From positions 124,001 to 188,000 of the forward strand of contig NZ_LN999808.1 in NCBI RefSeq assembly GCF_001517665.2: a stretch of 64,000 nucleotides of DNA, read 5' to 3'. Below, in pieces: positions 17,777 to 26,086 of this stretch; within the stretch, counting starts at the first letter, position 1, and each line of letters begins with the position of its first letter. The translations under genes and the position numbers were made by a program. Source of the DNA: Peptoniphilus phoceensis (GTDB taxonomy: Bacteria; Bacillota; Clostridia; Tissierellales; Peptoniphilaceae). A model generated the notes under the pieces. It saw only the letters and a program-made list of their open reading frames with translations, searched no databases and was not told the DNA's origin.

Positions 17777-18730
17777 TTACTCCTTCTTCAATATAACAAT
17801 ATCAAAATCATTTCTTATCTTATTAATTCTATCGTCATAAAATTTCGTTATTTCCTCTATAAAACTAGTTTCTACACTAGAAATATAAGAATTCTTTTTA
17901 TAAATTATAGATAGTGGTATTATCAGGTCTTTGCTGTTCAAATCATAAACTATAATGTCATCATCTTTCAAATTATATATTCCTGTTTCAATTAAAAAAC
18001 TGTATCCTAAGCCTTTTTTTACTAATTCTATTAATGTTTGATTATTTGTTGTACTTATAAACTTATTTGTTAACACACTATTTTTATTAATAAAGTTATT
18101 TACAGCTTTGCCAACACTTAAGTTTTCATTCAATGAAATGAATGGTGCGTTTCTAGTTAAATTTTCTAGTGTAATTTCTTCTGTTCCTAAAGTTTTAATA
18201 AGTTTCTTGCTAATTATTAAATAAATTTTTTCATAATTTATCACTTCACAAATCAAATCATCATCAACATTGTTGGCAAATGCATTCATAAGACAAAAAT
18301 CAAATACACCATTATTTAATTTAATTGTGAGTTCACTTACAGGATATTCAAATAATTTAAATTTTAGTTTATCTTTGCTCTTTTTCAAAATCATTTCTAT
18401 TAATTCAGGTAAAATTTGAGAACCTCTCCATGTCCCTATTCCGAATTTTATAGTAGATGTTTTTAAATTAGTATACTCTTCTATCTCCGAACAAAATTTA
18501 TCATATAATAATCGTTGTTTTAAAATATAATCCTTATAAATCTCACCCTCTTTAGTTATTTCGAGTGAATTCTTTTTTCGCTCAAATAGCTTAACTCCTA
18601 AATTATCCTCGAGTCTGATTAAGTATTGACTTAAAGATGGCTGAGTAATGTATAATTTCCTAGCGGCTTTAGATATACTCTTTTCATTATATATTGTTAA
18701 AAAATAAGTAGAATATTTATCTATTTCCAT
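17777..18730 (-). CDS. LysR-family transcriptional regulator
   Basis: A protein of 317 residues with an N-terminal winged HTH (KSISKAARKLYITQPSLSQY) and a periplasmic-binding-like effector domain (about 95-310). The frame is open further upstream, but the ATG at 18730 begins the normal LysR N-terminus (MEIDKYSTYFLTIYNEKS) and lies two bases after the GntP stop. It is encoded inside the operon rather than divergently, so it is expected to regulate itself along with its neighbours. A candidate binding palindrome lies at 21048-21063 upstream of the first gene. Effector unknown, presumably the transported acid. Confidence 0.88.
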   Translation of the reverse strand: MEIDKYSTYFLTIYNEKSISKAARKLYITQPSLSQYLIRLEDNLGVKLFERKKNSLEITKEGEIYKDYILKQRLLYDKFCSEIEEYTNLKTSTIKFGIGTWRGSQILPELIEMILKKSKDKLKFKLFEYPVSELTIKLNNGVFDFCLMNAFANNVDDDLICEVINYEKIYLIISKKLIKTLGTEEITLENLTRNAPFISLNENLSVGKAVNNFINKNSVLTNKFISTTNNQTLIELVKKGLGYSFLIETGIYNLKDDDIIVYDLNSKDLIIPLSIIYKKNSYISSVETSFIEEITKFYDDRINKIRNDFDIVILKKE

Positions 18731-18732
18731 TT

Positions 18733-20052
18733 TTAAATTATTCCTAAGAAATATAAAATTAGAGTCGTTGCACAACAAAATATTCCTGATATGGCAGAAG
18801 CGCCACTAATAGCAACGAAAGAATCTTTAACATCTAACTTACACATAGTACTAACAAGCCAGAATCCTGAACTATTAGCATGACTGACTATAACGGCTCC
18901 TGAACACATAGATAAATATGCTGCTAGTGGTGAAATGCCTAGGCTCGCGAGCATTGGTTGACATAAGGCAGCTGCTGTCGTAACACCTAATGTATTCGAT
19001 CCTGTAATTGATCTTATTAACAACGCAATTAACATTGGAACAAATATTCCTGGTATATGCGCATTAATAATCATGTCAGCTAACATTTCAGCAACTCCAG
19101 CATTCTTTATAAATGCTGCCAAAGATCCACCTAGAGCCGTAATAAACACAGGACCCGCAGCTCCTAATAACGCTTTGTCTATCCAATTCGTTTTAACGTC
19201 ATCATTTTTCCACCAATTATTTACTTGCGAAATAATCGCATATAGGCAACCTATAGTTAACGCAATTACAGGTGAACCTATAAATGCAAAAGTGCTCGAT
19301 AATGTACTATCTGGATAAATAGTGTTAATAACTGTATTTAATACTATTAGAACTACAGGTATAACTATAGGTGTTATTGATGTCGCAAACGATGGTAGTT
19401 TTATGTTTTCGTCACTTGATTTTAAATATGCATCATTCAAGGGAACTTGTTTTTTTAATGTTTTGCAATAAATAATAGTCGCAATCAACCCCGGAATTGA
19501 AACAATAATTCCCCATGGAATAGCCTGCCCTAATGGTAAATTTAATAGAGCTGCTCCTGCTACTGGACCCGGTGTTGGTGGGACCAAAGAAGATGTTGTT
19601 ACACCAATTCCTACAATTCCGGCAAACGCCATCATGGATATTCCGGTTTCTGATGCAAGGTTCGTTAACATAGGAATTAGTAGCAAACTTACTGTATCTG
19701 GAAATATTGGAATACCCATTATATAAGCACTTACACCTACAGCTGCTATTGCATGTTTTTTTCCAAACCATTTTATAAATTGCTGGGTAATCTTTAATAC
19801 TGCTCCAGTATTACTCATAACCTCACCTAATAAAGCTCCTAAAAGGATTATTATACCAACATTTTTCATTGTTCCGCCGAATCCTTCATTTAATATTTTT
19901 GGAATTTCGTTAATAGGTGTTTTTATTAAAATACCAAGTAGAATGGAAACAAAGAATAATGAAGTAACTGCATGAATTTTAAACTTTGCTACAAGCAATA
20001 TTAATAAAAATATCATGGCAAAAAAAACAATAAAAACATATGTATTGCTCAT
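18733..20052 (-). CDS. GntP-family proton:gluconate-type symporter
   Basis: A 439-residue carrier with about 12-14 membrane segments. The N-terminal AVTSLFFVSILLGI, the GIPIFPDTVSLLL segment and SSLVPPTPGPVAGA are characteristic of the gluconate/idonate permease family. Members import gluconate, idonate, glycerate and related hydroxyacids with protons. It starts three bases after the dehydrogenase stop and is followed by the LysR gene. The substrate is unknown but should be the growth substrate of this operon. Confidence 0.9.
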   Translation of the reverse strand: MSNTYVFIVFFAMIFLLILLVAKFKIHAVTSLFFVSILLGILIKTPINEIPKILNEGFGGTMKNVGIIILLGALLGEVMSNTGAVLKITQQFIKWFGKKHAIAAVGVSAYIMGIPIFPDTVSLLLIPMLTNLASETGISMMAFAGIVGIGVTTSSLVPPTPGPVAGAALLNLPLGQAIPWGIIVSIPGLIATIIYCKTLKKQVPLNDAYLKSSDENIKLPSFATSITPIVIPVVLIVLNTVINTIYPDSTLSSTFAFIGSPVIALTIGCLYAIISQVNNWWKNDDVKTNWIDKALLGAAGPVFITALGGSLAAFIKNAGVAEMLADMIINAHIPGIFVPMLIALLIRSITGSNTLGVTTAAALCQPMLASLGISPLAAYLSMCSGAVIVSHANSSGFWLVSTMCKLDVKDSFVAISGASAISGIFCCATTLILYFLGII

Positions 20053-20055
20053 TTT

Positions 20056-20964
20056 CTATTCCTCCTTAAAATAATTAATGATATTTGTCGCAGCAATAAT
20101 AGCTACATTTTCTGACGCCTCTTTTGTTGAAACAGCAGAATGGGGAGTTATAATTATGTTATCATGATTAAATAACTCATCATCTTTTTCTAGAGGTTCT
20201 TTTTCTGTAACATCCAATCCAGCTCCATAAATTAAATTTTCATTTATTGCCTTAATTAAGTCATTTTCATTTATAATTCCTCCTCTAGCGCAGTTAACTA
20301 AAATAGCATTTTTTTTCATTTTTTTTAATTTTTCATAATTAATAAGATTTCTTGTAGAATCTGTTAGTGCACAATGTATGGATATGAAATCACTTGATAC
20401 TATTAACTCCTCAATTTCTTCAACAATTTTGACCCCATCAACCTTGTTTTTCAAGTAAGGGTCGAAAGCTAGTACTTTCATATTAAACCCTTTTGTTAGT
20501 TTAAGTAAGTTCTGTCCAATTGATCCTAGACCAATTATTCCTAACGTTTTATTGGACATTTCAAAACCTATTATATTATTTTTAGCCTCAAATCCATTAG
20601 CTACATATTCTTTAGAAATATGTTTTAAGTTTTTTGACAACGATATCATCATACTAAAAGCATGCTCAGCTACAGAAAGGCTGTTAGCTCCAGGAGTTTT
20701 TGTTATAACTATACCGTTATTACTACAATATTCTGTATCAATATTATCAATTCCAACTCCATGTTTACTGATAATTTTTAGTTTTTTTGCTTTCTTTAAT
20801 AGATTAGAATTCAAAGGAAATGTCCTCACAACAATTCCCTCTACTTCTGAAATATTTTTATTTATTATTTCCTCATTTCCATATGCATTTATTACTGTAA
20901 ATCCCGACTGTTCTATCATCTCCAATCCTTTCTGGTTAATTTTTTCTGTTATTAATATTTTCAT
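20056..20964 (-). CDS. D-2-hydroxyacid dehydrogenase (phosphoglycerate dehydrogenase-like)
   Basis: A 302-residue NAD-dependent enzyme. TLGIIGLGSIGQNLLKL is the Rossmann motif (about 138-154). The catalytic Arg is in LVNCARGGIIN, the Glu in DVTEKEPLE and the His in IITPHSAVS, so the triad is complete. There is no C-terminal ACT domain, unlike many serine-pathway SerA enzymes, and no serC neighbour, so a catabolic role on a hydroxyacid brought in by the adjacent GntP carrier is likelier. First gene of the operon, with TAGGAGGTG before its ATG. Confidence 0.88.
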   Translation of the reverse strand: MKILITEKINQKGLEMIEQSGFTVINAYGNEEIINKNISEVEGIVVRTFPLNSNLLKKAKKLKIISKHGVGIDNIDTEYCSNNGIVITKTPGANSLSVAEHAFSMMISLSKNLKHISKEYVANGFEAKNNIIGFEMSNKTLGIIGLGSIGQNLLKLTKGFNMKVLAFDPYLKNKVDGVKIVEEIEELIVSSDFISIHCALTDSTRNLINYEKLKKMKKNAILVNCARGGIINENDLIKAINENLIYGAGLDVTEKEPLEKDDELFNHDNIIITPHSAVSTKEASENVAIIAATNIINYFKEE

Positions 20965-20996
20965 TGCTTACACCTCCTATTCATCTGTTTAACATA

Positions 20997-21025
20997 ATAT
21001 TACTTCACTTCTTTTCGTTTTTCAA
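20997..21025 (-). promoter_or_regulatory. Predicted promoter of the hydroxyacid operon
   Basis: On the minus strand TTGAAA (21020-21025), a 17-base spacer and TAATAT (20997-21002) put the transcript start near 20990. Confidence 0.5.
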
Positions 21026-21047
21026 AGTCTAAATTTGTTATATTTGA

Positions 21048-21063
21048 ATAGGTCTATGCCTAT
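21048..21063. promoter_or_regulatory. Candidate LysR-type operator
   Basis: Inverted repeat ATAGG-N6-CCTAT centred at 21055-21056, about 65 bases upstream of the predicted transcript start. That is the classic position of a LysR recognition site, and the operon encodes a LysR protein. Confidence 0.5.
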
Positions 21064-21175
21064 ATCTGAATGTTATAATGTTTTTATTGTGGTTTTATTG
21101 TTTAGTAATCTTGTAATATTAATCTATTTAATTCACTAATATATTAATCAATATATTACAAGTTTCAAATTTTCC

Positions 21176-21203
21176 GCAAAAAAAGAGAGGCTAGTGCCTC
21201 CCT
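21176..21203 (-). terminator. Terminator of the citrate lyase operon
   Basis: AGGGAGGC and GCCTCTCT arms (21184-21203) are followed on the minus strand by a T-run of seven. Confidence 0.85.
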
Positions 21204-21229
21204 TTAAATGAGTATAGTTAGATTTACTT

Positions 21230-22777
21230 TTAAGCTTCTTTTTTAATGACATCAATTATAGAACCATCTCTGTATTCTACAACTGCAACTACTTCATCAG
21301 AAAATTCAACTTCTTCAGGTTTGCCTGTAAGTTTTTCTGCCATTTCTTGTAGTTCCTTGATGTCTTTAAGTTCAATCCCAGCTTCTTGGAATTTTTCGAT
21401 TAAGTCTTTTCTCTTTGGATTAACAGCTATACCGTAATCAGTACAAATTACATCAACTGATTCTCCTGGTGTACAAACTGTTGTAACTTTATCTTTGACA
21501 ATTGGGTTTCTTGATCTAACAAGTGGTGCAAGAATAAGCGACATTTCTGCACCAGGTGCTGTATCTTGGTGACCACCAACTGCTTGGTTAATAACTCCGT
21601 CTGATCTTGTCATTACATTTACGTTAAAATCAGTGTCAACTTCAAGAGCTCCAAGTAGGACAAAGTCAAGCGTATTAACTGCAGGTGTTGGATTATTTGG
21701 ATTTGCATAAGAAGATGCAGCTTGTTCAAAGTGTTTCTTGTTTTCACGAATTGATCTTACTGCGTCAAGGTCAAAGGATTGTGTGTCATAAATTCCATCG
21801 ATTAGGCCTTCTTCAAGCATTGTCACCATATAACCAGTTATGCCACCTAGTGCCATTGATGCTTTTATTCCATCTTTTTTCATCTCTTCACGAAGAAGTT
21901 TTGCAACTGCAAGTGTTGAACCTGCTGCACCAGTTTGGAATTTAAATCCATCTTTATAAAGTCCAGATGCCTTAATTGCCTTAACAGCATTATTTGCAAT
22001 TAATAAATCACGTGGGTTATCGTTAAATCTAATTGATCCAGAAACAATTCCCTTTGGATCACCAATTGCATCAACTTCAACAACATAATCAACATACATC
22101 ATGCCAATTGAAGCAGGGATATTTGGAAATGGTACAAGGTTATCTGTAATCGCAATTACACAATCAGCATACTGTGCATCAACAATGGCATAACCAAGTG
22201 ATCCACATGCAGCTTTTCCTTCTCTACCATTTATGTTTCCATATTCGTCACATGCTGGCGCTGCTAAAAAGGCCACATCAATGTGAAGTTCCCCATCTTC
22301 AATAGCTCTTGCACGTCCACCGTGGGAACGGATGATGCAAGGTTTTTTAAGGATACCCCCAGAAATTTTTTCTCCAAGTTCTCCTCTAAGTCCAGATGAT
22401 TGAATTCCAGTGATTACACCTTCTTCAATTAGTGGAATCAATTTGTCATGGCATGGTGAAAGTGATGATGGAGCAAGAGTTAAATCTTTAATACCCATAT
22501 CTCTAATAACTTGCATAACCATATTTACAACATAGTCACCATTTCTTAGGTGGTGGTGGAAAGAAATTGTCATTCCGTCCTTAAGTCCACTCTTCTTAAC
22601 AGCTTCTTCAATAGATCCTAGAAGTTTCTTTTCATCTCTATTTCCATATCTAATTTTTGGAGAAGCTTTTTTATCAGTTCTAAGATATTTACCTTCGCCT
22701 TTGAAAGGAACAAGTTCGCCAATGCCTTCAAGGTATTCAGGGATATCTCTTCCTACTGCGTTTTTATTATAGTTCAT
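21230..22777 (-). CDS. citF: Citrate lyase alpha subunit (citrate CoA-transferase)
   Basis: A 515-residue subunit that exchanges acetyl for citryl on the acyl-carrier thioester in the citrate lyase complex. GRDIPEYLEGIGELVPFKG at the N-terminus, MTISFHHHLRNGDYV and VTTVCTPGESVDVICTDYG at the C-terminus are characteristic. Length is normal. An in-frame TTG precedes it, but the ATG at 22777 is correctly spaced from GGAGGA. It overlaps the end of citE by 11 bases, indicating translational coupling. Last gene of the operon. Confidence 0.96.
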   Translation of the reverse strand: MNYNKNAVGRDIPEYLEGIGELVPFKGEGKYLRTDKKASPKIRYGNRDEKKLLGSIEEAVKKSGLKDGMTISFHHHLRNGDYVVNMVMQVIRDMGIKDLTLAPSSLSPCHDKLIPLIEEGVITGIQSSGLRGELGEKISGGILKKPCIIRSHGGRARAIEDGELHIDVAFLAAPACDEYGNINGREGKAACGSLGYAIVDAQYADCVIAITDNLVPFPNIPASIGMMYVDYVVEVDAIGDPKGIVSGSIRFNDNPRDLLIANNAVKAIKASGLYKDGFKFQTGAAGSTLAVAKLLREEMKKDGIKASMALGGITGYMVTMLEEGLIDGIYDTQSFDLDAVRSIRENKKHFEQAASSYANPNNPTPAVNTLDFVLLGALEVDTDFNVNVMTRSDGVINQAVGGHQDTAPGAEMSLILAPLVRSRNPIVKDKVTTVCTPGESVDVICTDYGIAVNPKRKDLIEKFQEAGIELKDIKELQEMAEKLTGKPEEVEFSDEVVAVVEYRDGSIIDVIKKEA

Positions 22778-23666
22778 CAATATCCTCCTTCTTTAGCACG
22801 CCACTTGCAACTGCAAGGTCTAGAACTCTTTGTGCGCCAGCAATAACTGGATAGTCAACCATTTTGCCGTCAACAGTAATAACTCCAGAACCCTTTCTTT
22901 CAGCTTCCTTAGAACCTGCAATAATACGAAGTGATTTCGTAATATCTTTTTGAGTTGGTGTATAAACTTCATTTACAACTGCAATTTGTTTAGGGTGGAT
23001 GACAGATTTTCCGTCAAATCCAAGGTCCTTAATAAATTGAACTTCTTCCCTAAAAGCATCCATGTCATCAAGATTTGTGTTAACTGTATCAAAACAAGCA
23101 ATACCTGCATTTCTTGCAGCTAAAACAATTTGACTTCTTGCTGCGAAAAGTTCCCAACCATGAGATGACCTTTGTGTCTTTAAATTTGTAACGTAGTCAG
23201 CTGCTCCTAAAGCAATACCCATCATTCTTGGTGATGCTTTTGCAATATCAACTGCGTTAATAACACCAGTTGGAGATTCAATAGCTGCCATCATTAGAGT
23301 TCTTCCTTGGCAACCCATTTCTTCTTCAACTTCTGTGATAATTTCATCTACATCTTTAACATCTTGTGCAGTTTCTGACTTAGGTAATCTAATTACATCT
23401 ACACCAGCTTTAACAACTGCCTTAATATCTTCACGTCCAAAAGGAGTATCAAGGGCGTTAATTCTAACAACAACCTCAGTATCTCCATAGTCCAAAGTCT
23501 TTAATGCATTATAAACCAAAAATCTTGCCGCGTCTTTTTGATTGATGCTCGTAGCATCTTCAAGGTCGATCATAATTGAGTCAGGACCATAAATATGAGC
23601 ATCAGTGATGTTTGCAGGATTATTTCCTGGAAGAAACATCATCGTTCTTCTTAATCTCTCTTTCAA
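22767..23666 (-). CDS. citE: Citrate lyase beta subunit (citryl-ACP lyase)
   Basis: A 299-residue (beta-alpha)8 enzyme that cleaves citryl-ACP to acetyl-ACP and oxaloacetate. RTMMFLPGNNPANI is the family N-terminus, SIMIDLEDATS carries acidic active-site residues, MMAAIESPTGVINA holds the conserved Glu, and GKSVIHPKQIAVVN closes the fold. It lies four bases after citD and overlaps citF. All expected motifs are present. Confidence 0.96.
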   Translation of the reverse strand: MKERLRRTMMFLPGNNPANITDAHIYGPDSIMIDLEDATSINQKDAARFLVYNALKTLDYGDTEVVVRINALDTPFGREDIKAVVKAGVDVIRLPKSETAQDVKDVDEIITEVEEEMGCQGRTLMMAAIESPTGVINAVDIAKASPRMMGIALGAADYVTNLKTQRSSHGWELFAARSQIVLAARNAGIACFDTVNTNLDDMDAFREEVQFIKDLGFDGKSVIHPKQIAVVNEVYTPTQKDITKSLRIIAGSKEAERKGSGVITVDGKMVDYPVIAGAQRVLDLAVASGVLKKEDIDEL

Positions 23667-23670
23667 AATA

Positions 23671-23952
23671 TCAGCTCCAATTATATTCTGTACTTTCAGC
23701 TGCTCTAAAACATGCTGCCGCTACTCTTGCTTTAATTGTGTAGTCAAGGGCACCCTTATCTACTGCAGCAACTTTTGCATTTTCTACATCTAATTCTTTT
23801 AAAGTTTCTCTAATAACTTTTTCAATTTGTTTTCCAAATTGCTTTTTTACTGAACTTTCAAGTTCAATAGTTATGCCTTCGCCGTTGTCAACTGTTATTA
23901 AAATATCATTTGACTCAAGAGTTCCAGCCATTGCTTCTTTTTTTAGTTTCAA
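23671..23952 (-). CDS. citD: Citrate lyase acyl carrier protein (gamma subunit)
   Basis: A 93-residue carrier. Ser14 in GTLESNDILITV matches the residue to which the phosphoribosyl-dephospho-CoA arm is attached by CitX. Size and the basic C-terminal half are typical. Placed directly before citE with a 4-base gap and 15 bases after the transporter gene. Confidence 0.95.
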   Translation of the reverse strand: MKLKKEAMAGTLESNDILITVDNGEGITIELESSVKKQFGKQIEKVIRETLKELDVENAKVAAVDKGALDYTIKARVAAACFRAAESTEYNWS

Positions 23953-23967
23953 AAAAATCCCTCCTGT

Positions 23968-25257
23968 CTACATGAGCGTTCCAAAGAGTATTGATCCTAT
24001 AACAAGTATTATTCCTCCACCAAGTCTTGATGAAAGTTGTGCATAAGAAATTAAATCCATTCTGTCAGCTGCTCCAAGAACTGCCAAGTCACCAGATCCT
24101 CCTCTGTTTGCCATACAAAGTCCTGCAGTTACAGCAGAGTCAACGAAGTAGAACCCTACAAGGTGACCAACAAATCCTGAACCAATGACAGCACCAACAA
24201 CAATTAAGAATGACATAATAACATTACCTAAAGTGATAGCTTCTTTTAGTTCAAGTAAATCGGTTTCAATACCAACACCAACCATAATTAAGATTACAAT
24301 GTTTTTTGTGAAGAAAGATTGCACTTCCTTTGCAGCTTGTCTAAGTGATCCTGGAATAATTCCAAGGCCATTAGCAAGGGCAACTAAAATAATCATAAAG
24401 GCAAATGGGTGAATTGGAACTGAAGGAACTAGTGGATCCCAAACCTTATCAGCTATAAGTCTACCTAGTTGATAGAAAGTAAGTCCCATTAAAATAGCTC
24501 CAGTATAATCCTTTAATTGAGTTGTGAATTTTTCTTCATTTTGTTCAATTTCAGGAGCAGATCTCATAAGAGTTTTCTTATCTCCTGTAAGTCCTGGCTT
24601 ACTACTTCCAAGTTTATTTAAAATACCTCCAGCAATAATAGCAAAGATATTAGCAATTGTAAGGATAGATATTGCAAAACCATAGTAGTTTGCAGCATCG
24701 TCCCCTGTTACTCTTTCATAAATTTGACTTAGAGGTACAGCACCAGCTCCGTTACCTCCACCCATTACAGGAAGAACGTATTTTAAAACTGTGTTTGCTG
24801 GTGAGACTCCAAAGAAAAGTCCACCAATTATTCCAAGAATAGCAGCACCTAAAACTCCACCAAGAATTGCTGGAATATAACCTGCGAAAGACTTAATCAT
24901 AAGGTCTCTATTAAGTCCAAGAAGTGAACCAGTAATAAGCATGATGATAAAGAAGTTTAAAACTCCCATTGGCTTAGAGTTAACAGATGAAATAAGTTCT
25001 GCATACTCTTCTGGAATAACATGTAGATAAACTAAAGCTGCTGTACCCAAGAAGGCAAGAACAAGTCCACCACCAACATAAGTGTTCCAAATTGGAATTC
25101 TCTCACCAATTTCATATAAAATAATACCTATTGCGAACATCAGGGCAACTCCGCCCGCTAAATCTTTTGACAAAACTCCCAAATATGTTGCTATAAAAAT
25201 AATTATAGATAATATCAATAGCATAGGAAGGTTAAGTCCAAAATATTTTTTCTTCAT
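23968..25257 (-). CDS. citS: 2-hydroxycarboxylate transporter, probable Na+/citrate symporter
   Basis: A 429-residue carrier of the 2-HCT family with about 11 membrane segments and the re-entrant motif PVMGGGNGAGAVPLSQIY; the second Gly-rich loop is GLCMANRGGSGDLAVLG. The family includes CitS (Na+/citrate), CitP (citrate/lactate) and MaeP/MaeN (malate). Position as the first gene before citDEF makes citrate the expected substrate; Na+ coupling is inferred from the family. ATG preceded by AGGAGG. Confidence 0.9.
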   Translation of the reverse strand: MKKKYFGLNLPMLLILSIIIFIATYLGVLSKDLAGGVALMFAIGIILYEIGERIPIWNTYVGGGLVLAFLGTAALVYLHVIPEEYAELISSVNSKPMGVLNFFIIMLITGSLLGLNRDLMIKSFAGYIPAILGGVLGAAILGIIGGLFFGVSPANTVLKYVLPVMGGGNGAGAVPLSQIYERVTGDDAANYYGFAISILTIANIFAIIAGGILNKLGSSKPGLTGDKKTLMRSAPEIEQNEEKFTTQLKDYTGAILMGLTFYQLGRLIADKVWDPLVPSVPIHPFAFMIILVALANGLGIIPGSLRQAAKEVQSFFTKNIVILIMVGVGIETDLLELKEAITLGNVIMSFLIVVGAVIGSGFVGHLVGFYFVDSAVTAGLCMANRGGSGDLAVLGAADRMDLISYAQLSSRLGGGIILVIGSILFGTLM

Positions 25258-25279
25258 AGAAAAAACCTCCTTTTCTTCT

Positions 25280-25309
25280 ATAATACCCTACAACTGCTTT
25301 ATTAAGCAA
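25280..25309 (-). promoter_or_regulatory. Candidate promoter of the citS-citDEF operon
   Basis: TTGCTT (25304-25309), an 18-base spacer and TATTAT (25280-25285) on the minus strand, just upstream of the ribosome binding site. Confidence 0.45.
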
Positions 25310-25316
25310 GAGAAAG

Positions 25317-25448
25317 AAGGTCTAAATATAGCCATTTGAAGCAAACATTAAATTGTCATGTTAACAAAATATTTTTGTTTGATTTCTCGGTTTATATTAA
25401 AAATTTTTGCTAAATAAGATGTTTTCAAGCCTTAAAAAGGTCTAAATA
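25317..25448. repeat. Direct repeat AAGGTCTAAATA upstream of citS
   Basis: The 12-mer AAGGTCTAAATA occurs at 25317-25328 and again at 25437-25448, 120 bases apart, in the 300-base citX-citS gap. The nearer copy lies just upstream of the candidate -35. Possibly regulator sites. The gap also holds an (AT)n run near 25530 and no gene. Confidence 0.35.
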
Positions 25449-25558
25449 AAAAAATAAAAAGTTCCATTAAAAACTTCTTATCTTTATTCTATAAACTATT
25501 TTAAATATTTAATTTAACTTTTTATTTTATATATATATATATATGATATCTTTAAAAT

Positions 25559-26086
25559 TTAAAACTCTTTCAAATCTTTTTTTATAATCTCCCTAACCTT
25601 TTCTTCTAGTTCTTCTAGCTTGTGTCTTTCTTCCTTGATACAGCTTCTTGCTGTGTCGCCACAAATTATACATTTCCTCTCTGGAAGTCCCAGTGAAGAT
25701 CTTGAAACTTGTGAAAAATTCTTATCGTAAATATCCAAGTCGAGAAGCCTTCCACTTAGAGAATTTTCCTCTACTTCAATCATGAGTTTTTTTATTAAAC
25801 TTCCATTGCCGTTGAGAACTGCTATATACTCCATTCCTGTAACTAAATTTTCGTAATCTTCGAATAATATTTTTATTTTATTTTCTTTCAAAAGTTTTTT
25901 TATCTTTTCTATATATTTTTTATGAAAATCCACAGCTTCTATAAAATTTTTTTCTTCACCTGGAATGTTTAACATAAAAGATAGAACTGGGGCCTTATAT
26001 TTTTCTGTAAGATTTTTTATTTTGTAGTATCTTTTTTCCTTAGCCTCAAGCATCCTATTCATGGAATATATTTTAGAGTCTTTCAT
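25559..26086 (-). CDS. citX: Holo-citrate lyase synthase CitX
   Basis: A 175-residue transferase that attaches the phosphoribosyl-dephospho-CoA group to CitD. GRLLDLDIYDKNFSQVSRSS followed by LGLPERKCIICGDTARSC and the conserved His of EERHKLEEL is the CitX pattern. It overlaps the end of citC by 14 bases. Here citX is separate from citG, as in some Gram-positives, rather than fused. Only a weak hairpin follows before the citS gap. Confidence 0.9.
   Translation of the reverse strand: MKDSKIYSMNRMLEAKEKRYYKIKNLTEKYKAPVLSFMLNIPGEEKNFIEAVDFHKKYIEKIKKLLKENKIKILFEDYENLVTGMEYIAVLNGNGSLIKKLMIEVEENSLSGRLLDLDIYDKNFSQVSRSSLGLPERKCIICGDTARSCIKEERHKLEELEEKVREIIKKDLKEF

Noticed and set aside
20056-20964. 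Calling the D-2-hydroxyacid dehydrogenase SerA
   Set aside because: No ACT domain and no serine pathway neighbour; the operon context favours a catabolic role.
25430-25470. A terminator after citX
   Set aside because: Only a 5-bp AAGTT/AACTT stem is visible; too weak to list.
25525-25550. (AT)n run before citX's end
   Set aside because: Simple low-complexity sequence in an AT-rich gap; no sign of function.
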